From: Corynebacterium confusum
GTDB taxonomy: Bacteria > Actinomycetota > Actinomycetes > Mycobacteriales > Mycobacteriaceae
Assembly: GCF_030408715.1 (NCBI RefSeq)
Contig: NZ_CP047202.1
Span: 2,275,907-2,339,906 of the forward strand
Direction of reading: 5' to 3'
Length of the DNA stretch: 64,000 bases
The position numbers and the translations under genes were made by a program. This document shows, in pieces, positions 1 to 8,391 of this stretch (position 1 is the stretch's first letter; the number at the start of each line of letters is the position of its first letter). The notes beneath the pieces are model-generated. The model saw only the letters and a list, made by a program, of their open reading frames with translations, made no database searches and had not been told where the DNA came from.

Positions 1-328
1 CTACGAACTGACCGGCACGGACGGCCGCCTGCTCAAGCAGCGCAACATCGCCTATGAAAAGCTCAATGAGATCCCCGGCGTCAGCTGCGTGAAGCCGATG
101 GGTGCGCTTTATGCCTTCCCGCGGCTGGACCCGAACGTCTACGAGATCCACGACGACTCCAAGCTGATGCTGGACATCCTGCGCTCGGAGAAGATCCTCA
201 TGGTGCAGGGCACCGGCTTCAATTGGCCGGACCCGGACCACTTCCGCGTGGTCACCCTGCCGTGGGCGTCCCAGCTGGACAACGCCATCGAGCGCCTGGG
301 CAACTTCCTGGCCAGCTACCGCCAGTAG
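1..328 (+). CDS. alaT: Alanine/aspartate-type aminotransferase, C-terminal part (cut by window start)
   Basis: The frame is open from base 2 to a TAG at 326-328 and gives about 108 residues of a fold-type I PLP aminotransferase C-terminus. The stretch with VSCVKPMGALYAFPRLD, then VQGTGFNWPDPDHFRVVTLP, resembles the C-terminus of E. coli AlaA very closely as I remember it; the Arg in DHFRVV is the expected substrate carboxylate-binding arginine. Family role: PLP-dependent transamination between alanine/pyruvate and glutamate/2-oxoglutarate in the cytoplasm. The PLP lysine and N-terminal part lie outside the window, so the exact substrate cannot be checked. The next gene starts 120 bp downstream on the same strand. 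Confidence 0.85.
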   Translation, partial: YELTGTDGRLLKQRNIAYEKLNEIPGVSCVKPMGALYAFPRLDPNVYEIHDDSKLMLDILRSEKILMVQGTGFNWPDPDHFRVVTLPWASQLDNAIERLGNFLASYRQ

Positions 329-413
329 CCGCCGGACGCGCGCCCGCCCGCGGGAGCCGCGGTAAGCACGCCGGGCCCAGCCCCGGAGTGATTTTTCGCT
401 GCCGAGGCTACTT

Positions 414-445
414 TGTGCGCACACAGAATTGAAAACATTTACTAT
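414..445 (+). promoter_or_regulatory. Possible promoter of the YibE/F gene, nearly leaderless
   Basis: TACTAT at 440-445 fits the actinobacterial -10 pattern TANNNT. It ends only 2 bp before the GTG at 448 and 8 bp before the ATG at 454. If it is the -10, the transcript would start at about the ATG, giving a leaderless mRNA. A perfect 10-bp palindrome TGTGCGCACA sits at 414-423, upstream of it. No Shine-Dalgarno sequence is visible before either start. This is inferred from motifs only. Confidence 0.35.
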
Positions 446-447
446 TA

Positions 448-1713
448 GTGGCTATGGCACGACACTCAGTAAAGCCGGCCGGTCTGAACCCGTGGCAGCG
501 CGTCCTCGTGGGCGTGCTGGGGCTGGTAGTAGCCGCCACCGCCGTGGGGCTCGTCTGGCTCTGGCCGAGCTCCGGCCCGGACACGAGCGAAGACTTCGAC
601 CGCGCGTACTCACTGAACCAGCAACGGGTGACCGGCACCGTCACTCAGGTCGATTCCAACGCCTGCGCTTCCCCGGCTACCGGCACGGCCTTTGATACCC
701 CGCCGCGCACCACCGCCGCGGAGGCCGCCGGGGCCCATGATGATTCTTGCCGCCGCGCCCTGGTGGACCTGGAAGACGGGCCGGACGCAGGGAAGATGAC
801 CCAGCTGGTGCACTACGGCGTCGCCGGCGAGCCGGTACTTGAGGTTGGTGACCACATCACCATGACCCTGTCGGAAAACTCCGCCGACGGGCAGACCCAC
901 TACGCCTTCGCCGACTACGAGCGCAGCTCCGCCCTGTGGGCCTGGGGCCTGGCCATCGTTGCCGCCATCCTCATCTTCGCCGCCTGGCACGGCCTGCGCT
1001 CACTCATCGGCCTGGCCTTCAGCCTGGCCCTCGTCTTTTTCTTCCTCCTGCCGGCTATAACCGCGGGCCAGCCCATCATCCCCGTCACGATTGTCGCTTG
1101 CGCGGCCATCCTGGTGGTGGCTATCCCCCTGGTCCACGGCTGGAACTTCAAGTCCGCCTCGGCACTGGCCGGCAGCCTGGTCGCCCTGGCCGTGGCCACG
1201 GTCGTGGCCATCATCGCCATCCGGACGTCCCACCTACAGGGTCTATCCTCCGAGGACAACCTCAAGCTGCTGCTCTACCTGCCGCAGCTGTCCGTGGTAG
1301 GCGTGCTGCTGGCCGGGTTCATCGTGGGCGCGCTGGGCGGGCTCAACGATGTCTCCATCGGGCAGGCCTCCACCGTCCACGAGCTGGCTGCCATCGACCC
1401 GGCGATGCCGCGGTGGCGGCTGTTCTTCTCCGCTATGAAGGTCGGGCGCGACCACATCGCGTCGATGGTCTACACCATCGTGCTGTCGTATACGGGTGCG
1501 GCGCTGCCGCTGTTGCTGCTCATCTCCGCGGCCGATGCCTCCGCCGGCCAGGTCTTGAGCAGCGACGTCATCGCCACCGAGCTACTGCGCTCCGGGGTGG
1601 GCGCGCTCTCCCTGGTCAGCGCCGTGCCGGTCACGACACTGATTGCGGCGTTTACGCACTCCGACCCAGGGCCACGAGATCCCAACCGGCCGCCTGCCAT
1701 TCACGCACATTAA
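448..1713 (+). CDS. YibE/F-family multi-pass membrane protein
   Basis: 421 aa if the GTG at 448 is used; the ATG at 454 is an equally good start and would suit a leaderless transcript. An N-terminal membrane anchor (about residues 18-42) is followed by an extracytoplasmic domain of about 120 residues. From about residue 165 there is a run of seven or so hydrophobic segments, including the family-typical LGGLNDVSIGQASTVHEL stretch. YibE/F proteins are widespread in actinobacteria and firmicutes and have no established biochemical role. The last 62 bp overlap the 3' end of the convergent UDP-glucose dehydrogenase gene, so each C-terminus is encoded antisense to the other. Confidence 0.85.
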   Translation: MAMARHSVKPAGLNPWQRVLVGVLGLVVAATAVGLVWLWPSSGPDTSEDFDRAYSLNQQRVTGTVTQVDSNACASPATGTAFDTPPRTTAAEAAGAHDDSCRRALVDLEDGPDAGKMTQLVHYGVAGEPVLEVGDHITMTLSENSADGQTHYAFADYERSSALWAWGLAIVAAILIFAAWHGLRSLIGLAFSLALVFFFLLPAITAGQPIIPVTIVACAAILVVAIPLVHGWNFKSASALAGSLVALAVATVVAIIAIRTSHLQGLSSEDNLKLLLYLPQLSVVGVLLAGFIVGALGGLNDVSIGQASTVHELAAIDPAMPRWRLFFSAMKVGRDHIASMVYTIVLSYTGAALPLLLLISAADASAGQVLSSDVIATELLRSGVGALSLVSAVPVTTLIAAFTHSDPGPRDPNRPPAIHAH

Positions 1714-2974
1714 GCACGTTGCGCCCGTCGATGATGTGTTGGCGGGCGACCATTTTGCCGGCGGCGACCGGGTCGAGCTCGCGAAACTGCTTCCACTCCG
1801 TAGCCAGGATGACCAGCTCGGTCCCCTTAAGAGCCGTGTCCACGTCGGGGGCGTAGTCCAGCGTCGGGAAGACCTTCTTGGCGTTGTCCATGCCCTCCGG
1901 GTCGTAGACCGTCACCGCCGCGCCCGCCAGGGACAGCGAGCCGGCCACGGATAGGGCCGGCGAGTCGCGCACGTCGTCCGAGTTCGGCTTGAAGGAACAG
2001 CCCAGCACCGTCACGCGGTGGCCCAGCAGGGAGCCGGCGAAAGACTCCTTGGCCAGATCCACCACGCGGTCACGGCGGCGCATGTTGATGGCGTCGACCT
2101 CGCGCAGGAAGGTCAGGGCCTGGTCCGCGCCGAGCTCGCCCGCCCGCGCCATGAACGCGCGGATATCCTTCGGCAGGCAGCCGCCGCCGAAGCCCAGGCC
2201 GGCGCCTAAGAACTTGCGACCGATGCGCTCATCCAGCCCGATGGCATCCGCTAGGGCCACGACGTCGGCGCCGGCGATCTCACAGATCTCCGACACGGCG
2301 TTGATGAACGAAATCTTGGTGGCCAGAAACGCGTTCGCCGAGACCTTGACCAGCTCGGCGGTCTGCAGGTCCGTCACGATGAAGGGAGTGTCCTGGCGCA
2401 GCGGCTCGGCGTAAATCTCGCGGGCAATCTCCTCCGCGCGGGACTCGCCCTCCCGGCAGCCGATGACGATGCGATCCGGGGTGATGGTGTCCTTGACGGC
2501 GTAGCCCTCTCGCAGGAACTCCGGATTCCAGGAGATCTCCACCTCGGTGCCCTCCGGGGCCAGCTCGTTGGCCATCTGCTGCAGCTCCGCGGCGGTGCCC
2601 ACCGGCACGGTGGACTTGCCCAGGATGAGGTGCTGGCCTTTGAGCAGCGGGACCAGCTTTTCGATGACCGCGCGGACATAGGTCATGTCCGCCGCGTAGG
2701 AACCGTGGCGCTGCGGGGTGCCCACGCCCAAAAAGTGGACGTTGGCGAAATCAGCGGCCGCGGCATAATCCGTGCTAAAGCTCAGCGTCCCGCCGTCTAA
2801 GTTGCGCTCGAGTACCTCCGGCAGGCCCGGCTCGTAGAAGGGAACCTTGCCCGCTGCAAGGGAGTCGATTTTTGCTTGGTCCACGTCCACGCCGAGAACC
2901 TCGTGGCCGAGTTCGGCCATGCAAGCGGCGTGCGTTGCACCCAGGTATCCAGTGCCAATCACAGTCATGCGCAT
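1652..2974 (-). CDS. ugd: UDP-glucose 6-dehydrogenase
   Basis: 440 aa, the usual length. The N-terminal Rossmann motif is TVIGTGYLGATHAACMAELG with the NAD-binding Asp in VLGVDVDQ. The central domain carries the catalytic cysteine in GLGFGGGCLPKD, and a C-terminal UDP-binding domain starts near CSFKPNSDDVRDSP. The enzyme oxidises UDP-glucose twice to UDP-glucuronate in the cytoplasm, feeding polysaccharide or glycolipid synthesis. It lies 64 bp downstream of dcd on the same strand and may be cotranscribed. Its 3' end overlaps the convergent YibE/F gene by 62 bp. Confidence 0.95.
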   Translation of the reverse strand: MRMTVIGTGYLGATHAACMAELGHEVLGVDVDQAKIDSLAAGKVPFYEPGLPEVLERNLDGGTLSFSTDYAAAADFANVHFLGVGTPQRHGSYAADMTYVRAVIEKLVPLLKGQHLILGKSTVPVGTAAELQQMANELAPEGTEVEISWNPEFLREGYAVKDTITPDRIVIGCREGESRAEEIAREIYAEPLRQDTPFIVTDLQTAELVKVSANAFLATKISFINAVSEICEIAGADVVALADAIGLDERIGRKFLGAGLGFGGGCLPKDIRAFMARAGELGADQALTFLREVDAINMRRRDRVVDLAKESFAGSLLGHRVTVLGCSFKPNSDDVRDSPALSVAGSLSLAGAAVTVYDPEGMDNAKKVFPTLDYAPDVDTALKGTELVILATEWKQFRELDPVAAGKMVARQHIIDGRNVLNVREWQAAGWDLVALGRSA

Positions 2975-3038
2975 AAGCGGTAATCTTAAGCGCCCGAGTT
3001 GAACAGAGGATTAAATCTGGGTGCCGGATCCTAAAACC

Positions 3039-3602
3039 TTAGCGAAAGTTCAGGTAGGACTTCGACGGGGTCGGCCCGCGCTGGCCCTGGTACTTCGAGC
3101 CCAGCGCCCCGCTGCCGTACGGATCCTGCGCCGGCGAGGTCATCTTGAAGATCGCCAGCTGGCCGACCTTCATGTTCGGCCACAGGACGATCGGCAGGTT
3201 CGCCGTGTTCGACAACTCCAGGGTAATGTGCCCGGAAAAGCCGGGGTCAATAAATCCTGCGGTGGAGTGCGTAAGCAAGCCCAAGCGCCCCAAGGAGGAC
3301 TTACCCTCCAGGCGGCCGGCCAGGTGCGGCGGCAGCGTGAACTTCTCTAGTGTGGCACCCAGGACGAACTCGCCCGGGTGCAGCACGAAGGCGTCGCCGT
3401 CGGCCACCTCGACCAGGCTGGTCAGATCCGGCATCTCTTCTTTCGGATCAATGTGGGTGTACCGGGAGTTGTTGAACACGCGGAAGTATTTATCCAGGCG
3501 CACGTCCACGGACGAGGGCTGGATGAGGTCGGCATCGAAGGGCTCGATCTGCAGCGATTCATCCTCGATGGCGGCCCGGATATCTCGATCTGATAAAAGC
3601 AC
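3039..3602 (-). CDS. dcd: dCTP deaminase, probably bifunctional (dUMP-forming)
   Basis: 187 aa, full family length, with a GTG start at 3602. It has the trimeric dUTPase/dCTP deaminase fold signatures: [13 protein letters not shown] near the N-terminus, [11 protein letters not shown], and the catalytic-glutamate region [20 protein letters not shown]. The M. tuberculosis orthologue deaminates dCTP and hydrolyses dUTP to give dUMP for thymidylate synthesis; the same is inferred here from similarity. The gene points away from the adjacent tRNA-Gly. The dcd-tRNA pair forms the left shoulder of the accessory island. Confidence 0.95.
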   Translation of the reverse strand: MLLSDRDIRAAIEDESLQIEPFDADLIQPSSVDVRLDKYFRVFNNSRYTHIDPKEEMPDLTSLVEVADGDAFVLHPGEFVLGATLEKFTLPPHLAGRLEGKSSLGRLGLLTHSTAGFIDPGFSGHITLELSNTANLPIVLWPNMKVGQLAIFKMTSPAQDPYGSGALGSKYQGQRGPTPSKSYLNFR

Positions 3603-3717
3603 GTGTCCGAGTCTACTAGCAGGTAGGCGACCCGGTTTTCACCCGGGGTCAGCGAGGGTGTAGAGTGTTTCCCAGCGCTTGATGTATGCCCAGCAATGGG
3701 CGCACAATTCAGGCTCC

Positions 3718-3791
3718 GCCGGCGTAGTTTAATGGTAGAACATCAGCTTCCCAAGCTGAGAGCGCGAGTTCGATTCTCGTCGCCGGCTCCA
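3718..3791 (+). tRNA. tRNA-Gly (anticodon CCC)
   Basis: A complete cloverleaf can be drawn. The acceptor stem is GCCGGCG (3718-3724) with CGCCGGC (3781-3787). The anticodon stem TCAGC/GCTGA encloses the loop TTCCCAA with anticodon CCC. The T-arm has GTTCGATTC, and discriminator T is followed by an encoded CCA at 3789-3791. Everything from here to about 30.25 kb is accessory, so this tRNA marks the left island border. Confidence 0.95.
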
Positions 3792-3822
3792 CTTAGACGT
3801 CGAAAATGATAAGTCGGTGTTA

Positions 3823-3945
3823 GCGTTAGCGAGTATGGCCCAAGGGGGTCAAGAAAATCGCTTGCGTTAGCGAGTGTATAGCGCGTTTGCCCTGACCTGC
3901 GGAAACGCTTTCCTCTCTTTCGGCTGAGCGAGCGTTTGCGTTAGC
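3823..3945. repeat. Three short direct repeats next to the tRNA
   Basis: GCGTTAGCGAGT occurs at 3823-3834 and again at 3864-3875, and its first eight bases recur at 3938-3945, across the end of the following CDS. The stretch 3792-3940 has no gene. The spacing is irregular and I cannot assign a function; it could be island-end DNA. Confidence 0.5.
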
Positions 3946-5332
3946 AGGCGTTGATTTGGTCGAGGCGGACGCTATGGTCGGCGACCTCGGTAACGAGTTC
4001 GGCGTCGTGGGTGATGACAATGACGACGGCACCGGTATCGGCGAGTTTACGCATTACTCGGGAAATCGCGACAAGGTGCTTGTAGCCCACACCTGATGTT
4101 GGCTCGTCAAAGATGTAAACTTTCTTGTTCGCGGCAAGCGCTGTAGCAATAACCAGGCGTTGGCGCTGCCCACCGGACAGAGCCTGAGGATGATCGGACT
4201 CGTGCTCCGCAAGATCGAGTTCTTCAAGGATCGTGTGGGCGTCGATGTGCTGCTTTTCGGCTTTGGTCGTGCCGAGCGTGACTTCGTCAATAACGGTGTC
4301 CGAGAACAGCTGCCGGGTGGGGTCTTGCATGACGAGGTAGGCGTCCCGGCCGGCGAATTTTTGCCCATTGAGTGTGATGGATGCACCTTTGGCTTTTTCG
4401 AGTCCGCAGACGATCCGTGCCAGTGTTGATTTGCCCGACCCGCACGGGCCAATGAGCGCTGTGATTTTCCCTGCCGGAAAGAGCACATGGCCGACATTGA
4501 GAACCGTTTTCCCGTGGCGGTAGGCGAAGGTGAGGTTGTCGATCGTGACCCCTTCACCTTCTGGTTCGGGCAGGCTCGGCATGGGTACGGGCACTAGGGA
4601 TCGCAGTCCAAGCTGTTTGCGCTCCTCATCCGAGGTAGCGTAGAACTCTTCGCCGGTTGCGGTGAGGGCGATCTTGCCTTTATCGAAACAGTAAACGCAG
4701 TCGACGATCCCGGCAAGGAAACTCAGCCGGTGTTCAGCGATGATGATGGTGTGTCCATCGGCTTTGAGCCTGGCGATGAGAATGGCGAGTTGGTCGATAA
4801 CGTCAGCTGACAGGTTCGCGGTCGGCTCGTCAAAGACAATCAGCGACGTGTTGTTGCACATGGCGACGGCGCAGGCCACGCGTTGCATCTGTCCGCCTGA
4901 TAGTTGTGTGACGCGGGATTCCAACAGGTCGGCGATACCTAACTCGGCTGCAACCTCGTCAATGCGGGCACAGATCTTCTGCGGGTCGCGACCGAGATTT
5001 TCTGGGCCGAAGGCGAGTTCTTGACGCACGTGAGTGGTGTAGAACTGGGTGCGCGGGTTTTGAAACACTGTCGAACAGTGGTGGGCAAGGCGTGGCAGGT
5101 CTGTTTGTGCCACGTCAATGTCGTCAACCGTGACGCTTCCGGTAAGGTCGCCGTCGTGAAAGTGTGGGATGAGCCCGTTAAACAGCCGTAACGCGGTGGT
5201 CTTCCCCGACCCTGAAGCGCCACACAGCAAGGTGACGGTTCCGGGTGTGATGGTGATGGTTGCGTCATTGATTGAGGGGTGGTCTGCTCCCCGATAGGTG
5301 AAGGTGACGCCGGTGGCTTGGGCTGTTGTCAT
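3941..5332 (-). CDS. ECF transporter double ATPase (EcfA1-EcfA2 fusion), module 1
   Basis: 463 aa from the ATG at 5332, chosen because it forms an ATGA overlap with the stop of the upstream EcfT gene; an ATG at 5347 would add five residues. Two ABC ATPase domains lie in one chain. The first has Walker A GASGSGKTT, signature LSGGQMQRVACAVAM and Walker B IVFDEPTANLS. The second has GPCGSGKST, LSGGQRQRLVIATAL and FDEPTSG. In the energy-coupling-factor family this protein powers uptake by an EcfT scaffold and a substrate-binding S component, both encoded just upstream. The substrate is unknown. The neighbouring YbtPQ-like pair and iron box suggest iron or a siderophore-linked compound (inference). 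Confidence 0.9.
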   Translation of the reverse strand: MTTAQATGVTFTYRGADHPSINDATITITPGTVTLLCGASGSGKTTALRLFNGLIPHFHDGDLTGSVTVDDIDVAQTDLPRLAHHCSTVFQNPRTQFYTTHVRQELAFGPENLGRDPQKICARIDEVAAELGIADLLESRVTQLSGGQMQRVACAVAMCNNTSLIVFDEPTANLSADVIDQLAILIARLKADGHTIIIAEHRLSFLAGIVDCVYCFDKGKIALTATGEEFYATSDEERKQLGLRSLVPVPMPSLPEPEGEGVTIDNLTFAYRHGKTVLNVGHVLFPAGKITALIGPCGSGKSTLARIVCGLEKAKGASITLNGQKFAGRDAYLVMQDPTRQLFSDTVIDEVTLGTTKAEKQHIDAHTILEELDLAEHESDHPQALSGGQRQRLVIATALAANKKVYIFDEPTSGVGYKHLVAISRVMRKLADTGAVVIVITHDAELVTEVADHSVRLDQINAC

Positions 5333-6045
5333 AGGACGATTCTCCATATCGCGAAACCGATAACGATGAGCAGAATGACTGCGTCGATCACACGGAATTT
5401 CACGACCGTGACTGAGGTGGGCTTTGCGGTTCCACCCAGTCCGCGCACGAGGGCGGCCGATGCCAGTTCGTCCCCACTGCGTACCACGGTCGATAGCAGC
5501 GGGATTGTGAAGTACTGGGCCGCGCGCAGGGAAAGCGCGGACATGCCGCGTAGCCTCATCGCATCTGAGATCGCTTTAACCTCGTGGCCGATCACGGGCA
5601 GCACACGTAAGGCAACCGAGATTGGGATCGTGAAACAGGTCGGGATCCGTGAGCCGGCGAGTGCTTTTTGCCAGGTGGCGGGTCGGATCACGCCGATCGC
5701 GTAGGCTCCCATTCCTGCGCTGACACTGAATCGCCACATCCACTGCAAAAACACCACGAGGAACGCGCCGGCCGTTGACTTCCACACCTGTGGTATCACG
5801 AAGACGAGCCCGCCGAGGACCGCAAACGTGGCCAGGTAGACGGCCACCCAGATCGGGCGCACGAGCGTGTTGGGGTTGATCGCAACGCTCGCCAGCATCA
5901 CGGCGGCGAATCCGCCCAGAGCACACACGAACCACGGCGAGTAGGCACTGTAGATCGTGGTGGAAACGATGACGAGCGTTGCGATAATGGTGCGCGGGTC
6001 GGGAAGTTTAGACAAGACCGGCCCGTTCAAAGTGTTTACGCGCAA
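5329..6045 (-). CDS. ECF transporter transmembrane scaffold (EcfT/CbiQ family), module 1
   Basis: Up to 238 aa. The longest reading starts at a TTG (6045) inside the upstream S-component gene; a second TTG at 6013-6015, next to that gene's stop, is also plausible. Four to five hydrophobic segments are followed by the cytoplasmic coupling helices typical of EcfT, with the arginine-containing motifs SDAMRLRGMSA and ASAALVRGLGG (the A-R-G signatures that dock on the ATPase). It overlaps the ATPase gene by 4 bp (ATGA) and the S-component gene upstream, so the three are translationally coupled. Confidence 0.88.
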   Translation of the reverse strand: MRVNTLNGPVLSKLPDPRTIIATLVIVSTTIYSAYSPWFVCALGGFAAVMLASVAINPNTLVRPIWVAVYLATFAVLGGLVFVIPQVWKSTAGAFLVVFLQWMWRFSVSAGMGAYAIGVIRPATWQKALAGSRIPTCFTIPISVALRVLPVIGHEVKAISDAMRLRGMSALSLRAAQYFTIPLLSTVVRSGDELASAALVRGLGGTAKPTSVTVVKFRVIDAVILLIVIGFAIWRIVL

Positions 6046-6607
6046 TCCGAGTTCCCATCAGACCTGCGATCCAGCCAACGATGAGCATCACGACGAAGAA
6101 GCCCAGCAGAATCGGAATCGTGACCACCTGCGCCATCTTGGCGGCGTAGTCTGCGCCCATTTGTTCGGCGATCTGCGACATATATGCGTCTTGGTTCATA
6201 AATAGCGGCATCCACGGTGACACGTAGATCGGCAAAATAAACAATGCGTAGGCCAGGGGAACGCGCACTTTCATGCTCTTCGGCCCCTTGGTGACGACCA
6301 GATCGGCAAGCAGGCCGAACACAATAGCAATAGCAATGCCGCCTACCCAGTGCCCGGTCACGGAGAAGAGGATTTCGATGATAATCAGCATGATTGTCAA
6401 TGCCCACATCTTCGGCGTACGGGCAGTGAATAGAGCAAAGACAATGCCGTTAATGAGGATCGAGATTAAGAAGCCGGGGAACATCGCGGCCGGACCGAAG
6501 AAGCCGAGCATTCCGAATGCAAACACGATGACGAACATCAAGGCGGTGAAGACGCCAATGTTGATGAAGTCGCGCGTGTTGAGGCGCGAGGACGTGCGTG
6601 TGGACAT
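6008..6607 (-). CDS. MptD/Trep_Strep-family ECF S component, module 1
   Basis: 199 aa from the ATG at 6607, which has a good Shine-Dalgarno (GAAAGGAATAAC). Longer in-frame readings to 6730 run through the 3' end of the preceding ABC gene and are rejected. The N-terminus RLNTRDFINIGVFTALMFVI is typical of the TIGR02185/MptD family of putative ECF substrate-binding subunits. Five to six hydrophobic segments end in a basic tail (GTRIARKHFERAG). It binds the transported substrate in the membrane; the ligand is not known for this family. A clear paralogue (14422-15048) serves module 2 and shares the KHFQRAG-like tail. Confidence 0.85.
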   Translation of the reverse strand: MSTRTSSRLNTRDFINIGVFTALMFVIVFAFGMLGFFGPAAMFPGFLISILINGIVFALFTARTPKMWALTIMLIIIEILFSVTGHWVGGIAIAIVFGLLADLVVTKGPKSMKVRVPLAYALFILPIYVSPWMPLFMNQDAYMSQIAEQMGADYAAKMAQVVTIPILLGFFVVMLIVGWIAGLMGTRIARKHFERAGLV

Positions 6608-6642
6608 AGTTATTCCTTTCACGATTGTGAACAGTGCTGTGT

Positions 6643-8391
6643 TTAGACGAGTTGCCATCCGGCTGCGTTGATGCGCTCTTGCCAGAAATCGCGGTATTGA
6701 CCTGGCTGGTTGACCAGCTCGTCGTGGCACCCGCGCTGGGCGATATGCCCACCGTGGGAGAGGACGATGATTTGGTCGGCTTGGCGAATGGTTTCAAGTT
6801 TGTGGGCGATCACGATTAGCGTGGAGTGCCTGCGTAGCTCGTTCATCGCCGCAACAATGTTGGCTTCGTTTTCCGCATCCAGCGCGCTGGTGGCCTCGTC
6901 GAACAGCGCGATCGGGGCTTTCTTCACCAAGGCGCGGGCGATAGAGACGCGTTGGCGTTCCCCACCTGACAGTGCGCGCCCGCCAGCACCTGCCAATGAA
7001 TTCCAGCCGTCTGGGAGCCGGTTGACGATTTCCGTCACGCCCGACAGGTCAGCGGCCCACCTGATTTCTTCATCGGTAGCTTCTGGGTTGCCAAGGCGAA
7101 TGTTGGCTTCGAGAGTGTCATTGAATAAATAGACGTCTTGGAAAACGAGAGACACCTGGCGCATCAAATCTTCGGTGGTCTGCTCGCGCACATCAACCCC
7201 GCCAACGCGTACGCTGCCGGACTGCACATCCCAGAAACGTGCAACCAACCTCGCGATTGTGGTTTTTCCGCAGCCGGAAGGGCCAACCAGGGCACACATG
7301 CCGCCTTGCGGGACATGGAAGGAAATATCACGGAGAACCGGGGTGTCCGGATCGTAGCCGAAGGTGACGTCCTCGAAACGAACATCACCAGGAGCGCTCA
7401 CCGGTGTGGAGACATCGGGTTCGGACAGTTCGGGAGCGTCCATGACCTTGTCGACGTGATTCATCTGCTGGCGGCGTTCTTCCAGCCCGGTCATGCAGCC
7501 ACCGATGTCTTGGAGCATGGTGGTGAACCGCAGGCACATGCCGATGGTGACCACAGCGTTCAACGCATTCATCTGCCCGCCGAGGGCGAGTTGGGCGGTC
7601 AGCCAAATCATTACCACGACAAGGGCTTGGACGAACATTCCGTTTATCAGGTTCGCTAATGTTTCGATCCACAATGCTTTGCGGCTTTTGCGGTCAGCCT
7701 GTTTGAATGCCCGATCAAGGGCCGGGTAGTCGTCGGCGACGTGACAGGAGCGCAATGCGCCTTGGCAGGTGGCGAATTCGACCATGCGAGCCGCCAACTC
7801 TGACTCGGCTGGTTCGGAAACCTTCTTACCTTTATCAAGAAGCACGCGGGAGATATGGAGGAAGGCGAGCATGATTGGGAAGGCGATCGTCAAGGTCAGT
7901 CCCAGCCGCCAATCCCAGAACCAGGTTCCCACAGTGACTACGAGCACGGCTGAGAGTTTTTGGAGGAGGGAGAAAATAAAGTGCGCCGCCGACTCACCCA
8001 AGTTCATCATTTCCTGGGTGACCATGCGCGACAGCCGTCCAGAACTACCCGAATCGAACATGCCCAGTGGTAGGCGGGCTACCTTGTTGCCGACCGCTTG
8101 GTGGACGTCGTGAATGAATCCGAGGGCCCCGATATAGCCGGTGCGCATGCCATAAAACTCCGTGCCCACGCCCAGCACCGCGATTACCGCCAAGGCGATG
8201 AGCCATCCCCAAAACGATAACCCCCACACTGGCATTCCGGTCGCTAGGGCACTTGCTGCGGGGAGTAGCGCGAGCAGGGCAAAGCCGTGACACAGTCCTG
8301 AGACCGCACCCCACGCTTGGCCGACCGAGAGGTTTCGCCACGAGGCGGGTTCCATCAAACGCTTAAAGCGTGGCAGCAATAGTTGGTTCAT
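6643..8391 (-). CDS. ABC transporter ATPase-permease, YbtQ/IrtB-like half, module 1
   Basis: 582 aa from the ATG at 8391, chosen because it makes an ATGA overlap with the upstream partner and follows GAGGAG. An N-terminal exporter-fold membrane domain (about six helices, residues 20-300) precedes an ATPase domain with Walker A GPSGCGKTT, signature LSGGERQRVSIARAL and Walker B ALFDEATSALD. Fold and pairing resemble YbtQ and IrtB, which import ferric siderophores despite the exporter fold. It lacks a periplasmic-type binding protein gene nearby, as expected for that group. Import of a ferric siderophore is inferred from similarity and the upstream DtxR box. Confidence 0.85.
   Translation of the reverse strand: MNQLLLPRFKRLMEPASWRNLSVGQAWGAVSGLCHGFALLALLPAASALATGMPVWGLSFWGWLIALAVIAVLGVGTEFYGMRTGYIGALGFIHDVHQAVGNKVARLPLGMFDSGSSGRLSRMVTQEMMNLGESAAHFIFSLLQKLSAVLVVTVGTWFWDWRLGLTLTIAFPIMLAFLHISRVLLDKGKKVSEPAESELAARMVEFATCQGALRSCHVADDYPALDRAFKQADRKSRKALWIETLANLINGMFVQALVVVMIWLTAQLALGGQMNALNAVVTIGMCLRFTTMLQDIGGCMTGLEERRQQMNHVDKVMDAPELSEPDVSTPVSAPGDVRFEDVTFGYDPDTPVLRDISFHVPQGGMCALVGPSGCGKTTIARLVARFWDVQSGSVRVGGVDVREQTTEDLMRQVSLVFQDVYLFNDTLEANIRLGNPEATDEEIRWAADLSGVTEIVNRLPDGWNSLAGAGGRALSGGERQRVSIARALVKKAPIALFDEATSALDAENEANIVAAMNELRRHSTLIVIAHKLETIRQADQIIVLSHGGHIAQRGCHDELVNQPGQYRDFWQERINAAGWQLV

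Noticed and set aside
6608..6730. Longer start for the module 1 S component
   Set aside because: It runs through the 3' end of the YbtQ-like gene; the ATG at 6607 has the ribosome site and matches family N-termini.
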